Shown here: piece by piece, positions 1-9,621 of the stretch | Layout: each line of letters starts with the position of its first letter | Position numbering within the stretch: position 1 is the stretch's first letter | Source: Nilaparvata lugens | Lineage: Eukaryota; Arthropoda; Insecta; Hemiptera; Delphacidae | Reading direction: 5' to 3' | Assembly (NCBI RefSeq): GCF_014356525.2 | Contig: NC_052509.1 | Coordinates: forward strand, 32,945,852-33,009,851 | DNA: 64,000 bases | The notes under the pieces: generated by a model | What the model was told of the DNA's origin: nothing | The model's database searches: none | What the model saw: only the letters and a program-made list of their open reading frames with translations | Made by a program: the position numbers and the translations under genes

Positions 1-204
1 CCCTCAAGTATAAACAATTAAAACATATTTTATTAATTTCATGTCACTTGCTGTTTTCTTCAAAACTACCTGAATTGAAGCAGTTAGCAGGAGCGATCAG
101 AAAAAGAAGATATTATTATGAATAACATGAAATAAACACATCAAGATGTACTGAAAAAATGAATATATTTCTTAGATTAGTCCATCTCTTTCTTCTGTAG
201 GCTA

Positions 205-293
205 CTACATCATACATGAATCATATCCATGGAATATTATCCATAGTTGATTTTCTTTGTCATCCTCTACTTCTGGCTGGTACACCTCTAGGC
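205..293 (-). CDS. Possible terminal coding exon, unidentified host gene
   Basis: Read on the minus strand, a good 3' splice site (pyrimidine-rich run ending ttgatttcag at 303-294) opens onto a 28-codon frame that ends in TAG at 205-207. The peptide is acidic and charged, beginning LEVYQPEVEDDKENQ, and does not look random. The frame needs two bases to complete its first codon, so the exon before it must end in phase 1. It could be the last exon of the gene whose other candidate exons lie at 1567-1686 and 3023-3177, but I could not join the three in one frame. The family is not recognised. Confidence 0.35.
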
Positions 294-547
294 CTGAAAT
301 CAAAAAGTTATTGATAATTATTTATTATTCATCATAAAAAAACTTTGCAAAGTGAATTCTGGAATTGATTGTTTGTAATCTGTTTAAGTTTTTAATTATA
401 TTTCTTGGGAAGAAACCCCCCAATAATGACAAAGTAATATTATATGAGAAATAATAAACCAACAATCAGTTAAATTATTATTAGCATCAATCTGTAAGTT
501 GTGTAATTCTGAATGATTGATTGAATAATAAATAAATCTCCATGCAG

Positions 548-705
548 GAATTGGGATTAATCAGTGTGCCCCAAGGTCAAAAGAACTTGTTGGTGAACAG
601 CATATTTTTGGATACCATGAACAATTCATTATTTCTGTGGTCAGTAGGCCTACTTTTCGACCGTTTGGTTTACTAAACTCTTCCAAAATGTACTGCATAA
701 AGTAA
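548..705. other. Exon-like segment open on both strands
   Basis: On the plus strand an acceptor (ctccatgcag, ending at 547) opens a frame of about 50 codons ending in TAA at 703-705. On the minus strand an acceptor (actttatgcag, ending near 695) opens a frame of about 43 codons that is Cys-rich toward its end and stops near 560. Both translations look protein-like. The minus reading fits the direction of the neighbouring candidate exons, but it lacks a clear GT donor and would have to be a terminal exon. Only one strand can be the true coding strand, and I cannot decide which. Confidence 0.3.
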
Positions 706-1025
706 TTATTAGTTCTACATTCAGAGAAACAAGTTTAATGAAACAAATGGGAATAATCAATAAATTAATTGCTTAATCTGAAATGATGATTATCTACAAC
801 ATTATAAGTAGAACTAAGTGATTTGAAAATAAATACCAAACTGTAAATACATGAATCTCTCAAAATAATGCAGGCATTTAATAAATTCAATCATAAATTT
901 TAAAAGGTGGAATCACTGTCATTAAAGCTATTATTCAGTGTTTTCTACCAGCACTTGCTGAGTGAATTTTTGAAGTCATCTATTCATAGTTCTAATGTAT
1001 GGTCATTCATAAAGTTCATCATTCA

Positions 1026-1330
1026 CTCAAGATCAAGATGGACATTTGAGAAGATTGTTTTAAAAACAATGTATTCACTTATCTATTCAGAGAATAGAGC
1101 TGTTCATAATATTTGGGATTCCTTCCATAAAGAATTTATGAAACAAAATCTAATAATGTGATAACATTTTAACATCAAATTATTGATTTAATGTTATCAC
1201 ATTATTAGATTCTGTTACATAAATTATTTCTTTATGGAAGGAATCCCAAATTTTATGAACAGCTCTATTCCCTGAAACAGTGAATACATTATTTTTTAAA
1301 CATTCTTCTCAACTGTCCATCTTCATCTCA
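1026..1330. repeat. Foldback (inverted repeat) element, about 142-bp arms
   Basis: The left arm (1026-1167) and right arm (1190-1330) are imperfect reverse complements separated by a loop of about 22 bases that is itself AT-rich. The arms match along their whole length, with scattered substitutions and small indels, for example ggaatcccaaa against tttgggattcc. There is no coding capacity beyond a chance 84-codon frame. It resembles a foldback MITE or an old snap-back repeat. No target-site duplication was identified. Confidence 0.65.
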
Positions 1331-1566
1331 TGTGGTTTCACGTTATTTCGAAATATTGTATACTGTAAGCTATTAATGATTTCAAAATTCAGTCAGTATT
1401 TCAATTATTTTAGTCACATACCATAGTTATGTCTTACTATTTGAATATCTAACATCAAGTCGATAATAAAACATCGAAGTGGATAAACTTTTTGAAAAAA
1501 ATGGGAAACTGTATAAAATGACATCGCCTATATGAAGTTTGAAAAATGGGTGTAATTTTATCTTAC

Positions 1567-1686
1567 CTAACTAACTTATTCTAACCATGGGTTCCAAAGA
1601 ATTTTTCCATCCTGGTCAACAAAAAAGAATTCATATGCATTTCCTTTTGAGCACATTCTCTTCAATATTTTGTTTGTAAATAGTAC
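1567..1686 (-). CDS. Possible coding exon, unidentified host gene
   Basis: On the minus strand a strong acceptor (cttttttcag, 1696-1687) is followed by a 36-codon open frame ending in TAA at 1576-1578. The peptide includes FFFVDQDGKILWNPW and looks like folded protein. A donor-like ttag|gtaagat lies just past the stop at 1566. In the reading frame that is open, the previous exon must end in phase 0, whereas the candidate at 3023-3177 ends in phase 1, so an exon is missing between them or the model is wrong. The product is not recognised. Confidence 0.4.
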
Positions 1687-1696
1687 CTGAAAAAAG

Positions 1697-3022
1697 AAAC
1701 ATATTTAATCTTTCAACATATATCCATTTTGGAGATAAAGTGAAGTTAATCATCAATGATAATACTTAGTTTGGACTTTGAATAAATTAGAAGTGAACTG
1801 GGCCTCGAAAAACTATTTACATTAGATAGACTATACATACTATAAGTATATAGCCTACTTACATTCGTAGCACATAACAGAAAACACTTTAAAGTTTTAT
1901 AATATAAATTAAAACAAGAGACACACGACATGGATAGCTTAGATTAAAAACACTAAATAACTTACATTACACTCTCTGTTCGGTCGAGAAAAGGGACACA
2001 GTTCCTTGAATATTTCCGATTATAATGTAAGTTTTCCAGTGTCTTTATTATCGATCTATGTTGTGTGTCTCGTGTTTTAATTTATACTATTTACATTGAT
2101 TTACCTGGCCTCACGCAATATATCGATCTATAGAGCATGAATAAGTGTTTCAAATACATTACTATTTTAGTTTTAAATGAGTTTGGTAGCAATGGTCAAC
2201 CAGAAAAATAGTACCTATTTTATCTTCTTTCAATATTCAATTACACTGACTCTGATCAAGTTATTTCTATAGGTTAACAATCTATGTAATTTTGTTTCCA
2301 AGTGAATTTAAATTAATTAAAAGAAGATTAATTTATAGATAGGTACCAAAGACAAAGTAAATGTTCTAATAGTCAGGTTAGTTTTGTTATTGTATTGATA
2401 AACTATGGGTTTACAATATTTTGAGGTACAGCAAGGATAATGGAAGTTTAGGACTAAGAATGTAATGAAATACTTCAAAGTCAAATAATGATGTTATTTT
2501 CAATAAATCGGTTTGTGTAAACTACTAGCTGCATTATAAAAAATGTATTTTGTGATTAGGCCAACTCAATGAAAGTTTAAAGATGTTAGCATGAAATGCT
2601 ATCTTATCTTATAATGAAATGCAAAATGTTATCTTGGTTGAATAATGTTTTGAATCTGATCATTTAATGTTAATCTAATCAATCAAGCTTGAATGAGTTT
2701 AAATAATTGATTAGATTTATCTCTTTCTTGTGATAATTCTCTACCATAAACAAACAGCCTAGTCTAGGCTTTACAATTACATTATTATTAAATACTAGAA
2801 ATTATACTTTAAATAAATAAACTTTTGTCAACTTCTAACTTCTTGAAAAATGAAAAAGATAGCAATTTAGACCTAGAGACTAGGTTATTAAAGGCCTACT
2901 ACAGTAGGCTTAGGCTACCTGAATAAAAATTGTAAACATGCTGGGAGTCTACTTATAAAAACTATATTAAATTGTGTACGGTAGATCTAGCCTACTTTAT
3001 TATGAAATTTAAGTCTACTTAC
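1697..3022. other. AT-rich non-coding stretch (probable intron)
   Basis: No ORF or repeat with support was seen. The stretch lies between two minus-strand exon-like segments and would be intronic if they belong to one gene. It contains several taggcctac-type words, which recur elsewhere in the window. Confidence 0.4.
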
Positions 3023-3177
3023 TTGAATCCTCTATCATATCAGCAATTTTTAACCATATTCTATTTTTCAAATAGGTAATTCGTTGTGCAGGTCTGGAAA
3101 GTACAAAACTTTGAACTGTCACATCAATTTTATAATGAATTTTACGCCTTTCTGTTCTAAATCCATTTTCAATTTCT
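3023..3177 (-). CDS. Possible internal coding exon, unidentified host gene
   Basis: On the minus strand a pyrimidine-rich tract (ttctttattc...tttttacaag) forms an acceptor ending at 3178. It is followed by 51 open codons and a consensus donor caa|gtaagt at 3022. The encoded peptide is basic, with KIDVTVQSFVLSRPAQRI in the middle and a helical-looking end around NRIWLKIADMIEDS. The upstream frame is closed by TAA and has no ATG, which fits an internal exon. The two splice signals and the open frame support each other, making this the best exon in the first 4 kb. The family is not recognised. Confidence 0.5.
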
Positions 3178-3182
3178 CTTGT

Positions 3183-3867
3183 AAAAATTATAAGAATAAA
3201 GAAATCAATGGAAATATTTTAAACCTCAATTTTCTACTGCAAATTAATTTCACAGTATAATCGTAGCAATCCGAAATCTGACAATCGACAGCAAAATAAT
3301 ATCAAAACAAACCAACCAACAATCAAAGATTGAGGTTAAAAAGAACATGGCGTCTGATCCAGAGAAAGAATTATTCTGCCGGGTCACGTGATCAGAGCAG
3401 AAAAAGAATTCGAAGCTGTCTGTTCCCGTCGACAGAATCCCGAAATTAGTTCTTCTTCGACAAAACGGTTCACGAGCAGTGATCGGTCGAAGCAAAATAG
3501 CATTGTGTTGATAGGCCTTAAAAAGAACGGCAAAATGAACGACAGTTCGTTTCTGATTTGAACAGTTCTTTTTTTCTGCTCAACTTTCTGTCGATGGGTG
3601 AACACTCCCATAAGAACCAATGTTAATTGAAAGTGAATTCTGTCGTCTGCCCGTTACGAAAACACGGCTTTATAGATGACCAGGATAAGTTGTTCTCACT
3701 TTGGCAATAGAATAAATTTAACTAAGTAAATGAGAAATATGATCATTTGTTCACTATAGATAAAACTTTAGAAGTGAACCATGATGAGGAAGATTAGTGA
3801 TATCTTTCAATCACATGAATAATTTGATGAAAAACACATTAGTGAATATATATATATATTTCTTCAA
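3183..3867. promoter_or_regulatory. CpG-richer segment, possible promoter / first-exon region
   Basis: The bases around 3340-3640 are visibly richer in CG dinucleotides than the surroundings and lie just upstream of the minus-strand exon candidate. On the plus strand an ATG in very good context (aacatgg, 3346-3352) starts a 14-codon frame. The two longer minus frames here (3250-3495, 3384-3620) have no protein character. A bidirectional promoter is possible, but nothing in the sequence proves it. Confidence 0.2.
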
Positions 3868-4035
3868 GTATTACAATAAATGAATTTAAAAGCTTATATA
3901 AAATAGAATTGATGGAATGAACACTAGTAAATTGTATATACATTTTGAAGTATCACAAAAGATGCATCAATAAGTTTATATAGAATTCAATTGATGGAAT
4001 AAACACTAGTGAATTGTTTATATATTTTGAAGTAG
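3868..4035. repeat. Two-copy tandem repeat of about 85 bp
   Basis: Two adjacent copies share the order gatggaat-aacactagt-aattgt followed by a run ending ttttgaagta, with about 80 percent identity by eye. The element is AT-rich with no coding potential. It sits downstream of the splice acceptor at 4131. Confidence 0.5.
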
Positions 4036-4939
4036 TTACTGTAGTTGAAGTCCAATCTTTATCTCACAATTCAATGTTGGAATTACTCCAATGCAGGCTT
4101 TGTTCATTCATGTTTCAAGAATGGAACCTGCAAAAGTAAAAGCAAAACAAGAATTGATAAAGCTTCAGGCAACATCTTAGAAGGAATATAATACTCACTA
4201 TACAGCTTAGGTTATCTTCCATTATACCCCTTCTTCACTACAAAACCAGGATTGCAAAAAACTAATTTTCTCTCAAAACAAACTAATAATTCCACTATAG
4301 TGATTATTATTCCATTATTGCATTTATATTTGTCTTATACAATATGAGTTATAAGAGTACAGCCAGAATGAATTTCTGACTGTGCAAGTTGGAAGATAAG
4401 TACAAATATTACGACAGCCAGATGAAGAAGCTTCCAACAAATAATATTTCAGATAGAGGAATAAATTCTAAACATAGTGTAATATATTTTTGAAGCAAAC
4501 TGTTCAATTTCGTATTAAAATAAATCTAAAAAGTTATGTTGTTTCATAACCTAAAAGTTGTTTACATGACCCCTTCGGTTTTTCAATGTTTATTATTACA
4601 GCTGTTTTTTCTTGAAATGAAACTATTTGTAATTGTAATCTAAGTAGTTTTTACTAGTCAAAACTTACCTCAAACGTCTTGAGATGATGAATCTTCTATT
4701 TGCAATTTGCAATTGAAATGAGAGCTACATTGAATCGGTCGAAATCCAGTGTCGCTAAATGAGCAGTGGGATATTATCTTCCCACTTTTCAGTGATTTGC
4801 AAATTAACCACAATTTCGTAGCTGCTGACGTCAGAAAACTATGCACAGATGATGCTCCATATGTTATTTTGTCAGTAATAGTAATTGGGAGATCATAGAA
4901 CAAGGAGATCATAGAGGGTAAACATTTATTTACCAGCAT
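4036..4939 (-). other. Possible spliced non-coding transcript (donor 4668, acceptor 4131)
   Basis: On the minus strand a consensus donor (gag|gtaagttttg) lies at about 4668, and a strong acceptor with a long pyrimidine tract (ttgttttgcttttacttttgcag) ends at 4131. A segment from about 4939 to 4669 could therefore splice to one beginning at 4130. The 89-codon frame in the first segment is not continued convincingly in the second, where all frames close within about eight codons. A non-coding RNA or a short UTR-bearing transcript is the simplest reading. The first segment begins inside a piggyBac-like end. Confidence 0.25.
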
Positions 4940-4982
4940 GCATGGTGGGAAACTATTATCCCAGTGCCCTTTAAAGGGTTAA
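4925..4982 (-). mobile_element. Solo piggyBac-like terminus next to TTAA
   Basis: The plus strand reads ccctttaaagggttaa at 4967-4982, that is an end of the form AAAGGG-TTAA. Read on the minus strand this is TTAA-CCCTTT, the arrangement found at piggyBac-superfamily ends. No matching opposite terminus or transposase was found nearby, so this is at most a remnant. The tetranucleotide match alone is weak evidence. Confidence 0.25.
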
Positions 4983-4999
4983 ATCATTATGAAAACATT

Positions 5000-5580
5000 C
5001 TATTGGAGGAAGTTCTTTCCAATGTACTTTCTTTCCCCAACTTCTTTTCCATGTCTGTACTTTCTACCAAATTACGCACCAATACTTCCAAGGATTCAGA
5101 CATAAACTTGTAGGAATCTAAAAATTTAATTTTGCCTACCGAAAGTGTCAAAAATCTCTCTGATGTATTCGCGATGCAGGAAATTTCTTTTTTACATTTA
5201 CCGTGCGATTTCAGAATAAAATGCGAATCAAAACCGGAGAATTATGAAAATAACATGATATTACTTCGGGATACGTGCTGTTAAATTGAGAAGTTCAGTA
5301 ATTTGGTTGATAGAGTGCATCACTGCAGGTTATATAAGGTGTGTACTGCGCCAAATGTAAGCCATTATCAGTTTACCTTTGAACAGGAATCATGTCCTAT
5401 TCTTTGTGTTCTGATATTTTGGACAAGCCACAAACTCGCTCTATACTTTGTGATCTTGATTCTGATATTTTGGACAAGCTCAAACTCAGTCGTTGGTACT
5501 TTACGATATTGAATCAACAAGTTCTATTATGAACCAAGGAGAAGCAGTACACCAATCCAGAAGTCGGGAGAGGAGGGGGA
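5000..5580. other. No supported feature
   Basis: The only ORF, about 69 codons at 5303-5512, has a repetitive low-information translation with two copies of ILIFWTS-like text caused by a short DNA duplication (tctgatattttggacaagc). It is unlikely to be a gene. Confidence 0.4.
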
Positions 5581-5587
5581 AGAGGAG

Positions 5588-6085
5588 GTGGAGGAGCAGA
5601 AACGTGAGGAGGAACAGAACGTAAGAGAACAGAAAGGAGTGCAAAAGCAGACACCTACGAAAATTGCTACGGTTGATCTTCACTGGTTTAAACAAACTTG
5701 TAATCAAATTATTGTGAAAGAACTTGCTATCGTTGCGAGTGCAATAATTATGCTGTATTCCATTTCGAATCACCATTTGCAAGATGGAATTGAGGGCAAA
5801 TTGTATAACGATGTAACATGGCTGGAACGTAACTATCATAAAAAAATGGAAGATGGAGATTTGAATACAGTGACTCATTAATACGTGATTACCTTGCAGG
5901 TTCTGAGAAAATTTTCACAAAAGGAACTGAGAAAGCAAAGTTTTTGAGAAGATTGCATTCTAACGTACAATGCATACCGGAGGACTTCTCAAGCCTGATT
6001 TCAGCTTTTTCACCACTTCGTGGTGTTATGATGCATGTAAGATACATAAGTATAGACCCGATGGAGGTGTGCGTTCTACAGTGCC
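5588..6085 (+). pseudogene. Remnant of virus-like accessory gene (homologue of the ORF at 20262-20738)
   Basis: A frame of 97 codons starts at 5588 and ends at 5881. Its second half continues in another frame from about 5870 to a stop near 6085. Two blocks match the intact-looking ORF at 20262-20738: the segment IVKELAI, and a later block of the form KGTEKAKFL against KCLTKTKFL, in the same order and with similar spacing. A Trp-Leu-x-Arg-Asn-Tyr-His block is also shared. The gene is broken by a frameshift near 5870 and is about as long as its partner. Its first 20 codons are an acidic, Glu-rich leader absent from the partner. The function is not established; the block pattern vaguely recalls DEDD-type exonucleases, which is only a guess. 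Confidence 0.5.
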
Positions 6086-6099
6086 CAACATTATAATCC

Positions 6100-6407
6100 T
6101 TTGCTGTTTAAAAATATGTATCAACAATAATTTCTTGTGCGAAACAATCGAATGCAAAGTTGAAATTGGCCCGATGTATACGAATGCGCAGAAAAGAAAC
6201 TTTGCACATTATGGATTCTTCTACAACGGAAAGGAATTACAGTGTGTTTATTGCTTGCATGCATTGAGACTGCATAAAGCTCGTACATGTTGTCTGTCTA
6301 CAATAGATACGCCCCCCTCAGAGACAACTGTGGTTACAGCTAAGTGCACATTCCTACCTTATCAATTTTATTGTTTCATACTTAATCAAGGTCATGCAGT
6401 GTTTTAG
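6100..6407 (+). pseudogene. BIR-like (IAP-type) zinc-finger fragment
   Basis: The downstream part of a 145-codon frame (5970-6407) contains NFAHYGFFYNGKELQCVYC. This has the shape of the central part of a BIR domain: a Gly-Phe-Phe-Tyr-x-Gly strand followed by Cys-x-x-Cys. The C-terminal His and Cys ligands of a full BIR are not clearly present, although His and Cys do follow. Upstream sequence in other frames looks like the lost start of the domain, so the copy is probably frameshifted. BIR proteins bind caspases or chromatin and occur in several insect DNA viruses and virus-like elements. Its position directly after the virus-like remnant at 5588-6085 supports a shared origin. Confidence 0.35.
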
Positions 6408-7875
6408 CTTTGCAAAATTCAAAATTAACTCGCTCTGGATGAACTTTGGAAATGCTTGTATGACATTGCAGATAAAAAATGTAAAAGATCAACTTAGATC
6501 ATTGACCTCTCTCTGTTTGACATCAATAGAGCTGATACCCCAAGTGATATAGGTCTGAGGATATCTATAGCCATTTTTTGAATGCTTGTTCATACTAATT
6601 ACTATAGATATTCTCGGAGAACACACTTACCAAAAAAGTAACGCCCGCAGGTTTGTACAGCACATAGAAAATTTCAATATAATTTGTGAATTTTTCTTAA
6701 CTGTCGGGTGGAAAGCAAACAATTATTGCATTTTACAGTATAAGTTATTAGATGGATTCCTTTAATCTGACAGTATAAGTTATTAGATGGATTCTTAATC
6801 TGATAGTAGAGAATTTTTTCCTCAGGGAAATTATTTTTTCCCTCACATTTTCCAATTTTATCTGAGATTTTCGAACTGCTCGAATACTAGATACGGACAT
6901 CTACATTATTGTAGTGCAAATGATTTCTCAACTATTGTTACAAATTCCGATAACTTTGGAAATTCTTGTATGACATTGCAGATAAAAATGTAAAAGATCA
7001 ACTTAGATCATTGACCTCTCTCTGTTAAGACATCAATAGAGCTGATATCCCAAGTGATATAGGTCTGAGGATATCTATAGCCTTTTTATCAAGAGATACG
7101 CCCCCCTCAGACACAACTGTTACAGCTAAGTGCACATTCCTACCTTATCAATTATAGTTCATAGCAATCAAGGTCATGCAGTGTTCTAGCTTTGCAAAAT
7201 TCAAAATTAACTCGCCTCTTGATGTCAATTTCATTCAATGAATTGATTCTATTGCACAAAATATTAAATTTTCAACAGGATTCCAAGGCGATGATGTTGA
7301 TCAAGCGTTAACAAAACAGAAAATGTACATTTTCCATTTTTATCTGAGATTTTCGAATTTTGGACATACTAGATACGGTCATCTACATTATTGTAGTGCA
7401 AATGATTTCTCTCCTATTGTTACAAATACCAATGAACTTTGGAATTGCTTGTATGACATTGCAGAAAAAATGTAAAAGATCAACTTAGATCATTGACCTC
7501 TCTCTGTTAAGACACAATAGAGCTGATACCCCAAGTGATATAGTCTGAGGATATCTATAGCCATTTTTGGAATGCTTGTTCATACTAATTACTATAGATA
7601 TCTCGGAGAAACACTTAAAAAATAACGCCTGCGGTTTGTACAGCACATAGAAAATTTCAATATAATTTGTGAAATTTTTCTTACTGTCGGGTGGAAAGCA
7701 AACCAATTGTATTAATTGCAATCACTTTATAATTTTACAGTATAAAGATGTAACAGATTCACTCAGTATAAAGATGGATTCACTTTAATTTGACAGTAGA
7801 GAATTTTTCCCTCAAAGGGCATTATTTTTTCCCTCATCTAGCATTCACTTTAATTTGACAGTATAGCATTAGAGT
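6300..7875 (+). repeat. Degenerate tandem repeat, about 0.48-0.51 kb period, running into a gap
   Basis: A block beginning ctttggaa and containing cttgtatgacattgcag and atcaacttagatcattgacc starts at 6443, 6954 and 7437. A second block containing gatacgcccccctcag occurs at about 6306 and 7085. The copies differ by small indels and substitutions. The repeat begins within the BIR-like fragment, so it looks like local duplication of the tail of that element. It stops at the run of N. Confidence 0.7.
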
Positions 7876-7975
7876 NNNNNNNNNNNNNNNNNNNNNNNNN
7901 NNNNNNNNNNNNNNNNNNNNNNNNNNNNNNNNNNNNNNNNNNNNNNNNNNNNNNNNNNNNNNNNNNNNNNNNNNN
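7876..7975. other. Assembly gap (100 N)
   Basis: There are exactly 100 N, the conventional size for a gap of unknown length. Sequence on its two sides need not be truly adjacent. Confidence 0.95.
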
Positions 7976-8570
7976 TCACCACTATAATCAAAATACATGC
8001 TTTACATCAACATTTATTTGCCATTTTAAAACCAAAATTTTATAATTTCAATAATAACATCCTGACAGCACGGAAATAAAACTATACTCCAGGTTGCATA
8101 GTATATGTTTATTGATATTAAGCGACGTTGTGCAACGGAATCAATACCATAAGAGCCAATGAACGACCCGTACATAGTTTGGTAGTGTCACTTGATCACG
8201 GTTGAATTTAATAGGTGTACTTGCACCGGGCCTTGTTCTGTCAGTCTTTATGTTGTTGAAAAACTATTTTTTCTATCAAAATTAGGGAGAGAAAAAGTTT
8301 TGAGATTCTCTCCCAATTATTTGATGGTGTGATGTGTAAATGGAAATAAATAGTCGGTCCCGGCTGAAGTATGACAGTCGTAAGGCTCAGCGACGGTTCA
8401 AGATCCATATTTCGGTGATGTGGGACCTTACCTCAAGGGACTTCCCACCAACGAAAAGCCAAACGAATTAACATGTTTCTGTCCATATTTCGAATATTAC
8501 TAATATTGATTACAGTCTTTAAGATCAGAAATGAATGAAGAGTATGTAATGAAAGAGTAATATTTGTTAC

Positions 8571-8705
8571 GTTGACTACGAGTCGAAGCAGTGCAGCGCT
8601 AACTCTTCGCTCCAATTGCAGAATCCAATCAGCCAAGAAATTGCTCTGCAATGATGTCACTGACTCTTTGCACTCCTCTTCAAGACGCTTGCATTCACCA
8701 AGAAC
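8571..8705 (-). CDS. Internal coding exon, 45 codons, unidentified host protein
   Basis: On the minus strand an acceptor (aatttaacattgcag, ending at 8706) opens a 135-bp exon closed by a donor aac|gtaaca at 8570, giving exactly 45 codons in phase 0. The peptide begins VLGECKRLEEECKES and continues with a leucine-rich amphipathic stretch, so it should form helix or coiled coil. Codon content is visibly richer in G and C than the flanks. No neighbouring exon was recognised. The nearest downstream flank is the gap at 7876-7975, and introns may be long. An alternative donor (ctc|gtagtc) would shorten it by three codons. The protein family is not recognised. Confidence 0.55.
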
Positions 8706-8929
8706 CTGCAATGTTAAATTAATATTTTACATTACAAAATACTATTTGTTAGGTATTTCAGTATTAATTTGCTCAAACTTGATCTAACATTGGATTGCAA
8801 CAGCACAACAATAAATCATGAATGTTATTGATGTTTAATTGAAACTGTTTTAATGGATTTGAGACAAAGCAACTGTAAACTACATAAATCAATAGAAAAA
8901 AATTGATAAGTGATATCAAAATTTTGTGG

Positions 8930-9012
8930 TACAGCCCGAGATGTCTAAATCTTTCTGAACAATTTGGTACCATTTTCATGATTATCTGTTAGAAAATAGC
9001 GTCCGAAACACG
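8930..9012 (-). repeat. Interspersed repeat, copy 1 of 3
   Basis: The reverse complement of this stretch matches 23290-23400 across ctagcgtttttcggacgcta, aatggtac and agaaagatttggacatctc. Part of the same family also occurs at 16820-16890. It is an unclassified dispersed repeat. Confidence 0.6.
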
Positions 9013-9086
9013 CTAGAATGAAGTGCTTGTTTCAGCCCTTTTTCCGAATTATAACATTGCTCTTAACAATGAGAAATTCAATGATG

Positions 9087-9270
9087 GAATTCAATGAGAA
9101 CTATTATCCAAAAATTAGTGCCAGCCCGGGAATCGAACCCGTACCTCCCGATTAATTCAGAGATTGTCAGTTTGGTGTAAGGGTAAGCATTCCTGACTAA
9201 TATTGGGAGGTACCGGGTTCGATTACCGGGCTGGCAACTAATTTTTGGATAGTAGTTCTCATCGAATTTC
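9087..9270. repeat. tRNA-like foldback (SINE-type) repeat
   Basis: Arms of about 65-70 bp (9087-9156 and 9203-9268) are near-perfect reverse complements around a loop of about 50 bases. The right arm together with the loop carries pol III-type elements: an A-box-like tggtgtaagggtaagc at 9173-9188 and a B-box-like gggttcgatt at 9215-9224, followed by an acceptor-like ccgggctggca. The left arm carries the same B-box half inverted. It is not a functional tRNA, because the 5' acceptor strand does not pair with the 3' end. A tRNA-derived SINE head that has become inverted fits best. Confidence 0.5.
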
Positions 9271-9370
9271 CATCTAGCTGTTAACCCTGTTGTCAATGTC
9301 TGCAGTAGGAGAAGTCTTCGGGGTGATTTGCAGCATTTATTTGGGATTGTCGTTGGATAATAATTACACA

Positions 9371-9393
9371 CTAGCAGGGTACCGTGCTTTGCT
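9371..9393 (-). mobile_element. Helitron-like 3' terminus
   Basis: On the minus strand a GC-rich run containing gcaaagcacggtacc leads into CTAG followed by T, the arrangement of a Helitron 3' end (hairpin, CTRR, then T). It closely resembles the termini in the large array (for example 30934-30962). The plus-side sequence next to it contains gagatccatcatacatac, which recurs in similar form at 25674 and 27061. Confidence 0.4.
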
Positions 9394-9621
9394 ACAGAAT
9401 TGAATGATCAGATTATTTTTGTAAAATATTTATAACCTGAATTCTATCTGAACCGTTATATTCGTTTTGAGATCCATCATACATACAAAAATTGCTTGCT
9501 GAATATAACTTGAATGATAAATTAATATAGTCTTGTCACTGTCATAAAATTCTGTATCCGAAAAGGTGCTCTCCCTCAATGAGAATGTTATTATTGTGAT
9601 GAATTTTTTAATAAACCTCAT

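Noticed and set aside
9164..9236. Functional tRNA gene
   Set aside because: A- and B-box-like motifs exist, but the acceptor stem does not pair and the right half is duplicated in inverted form.
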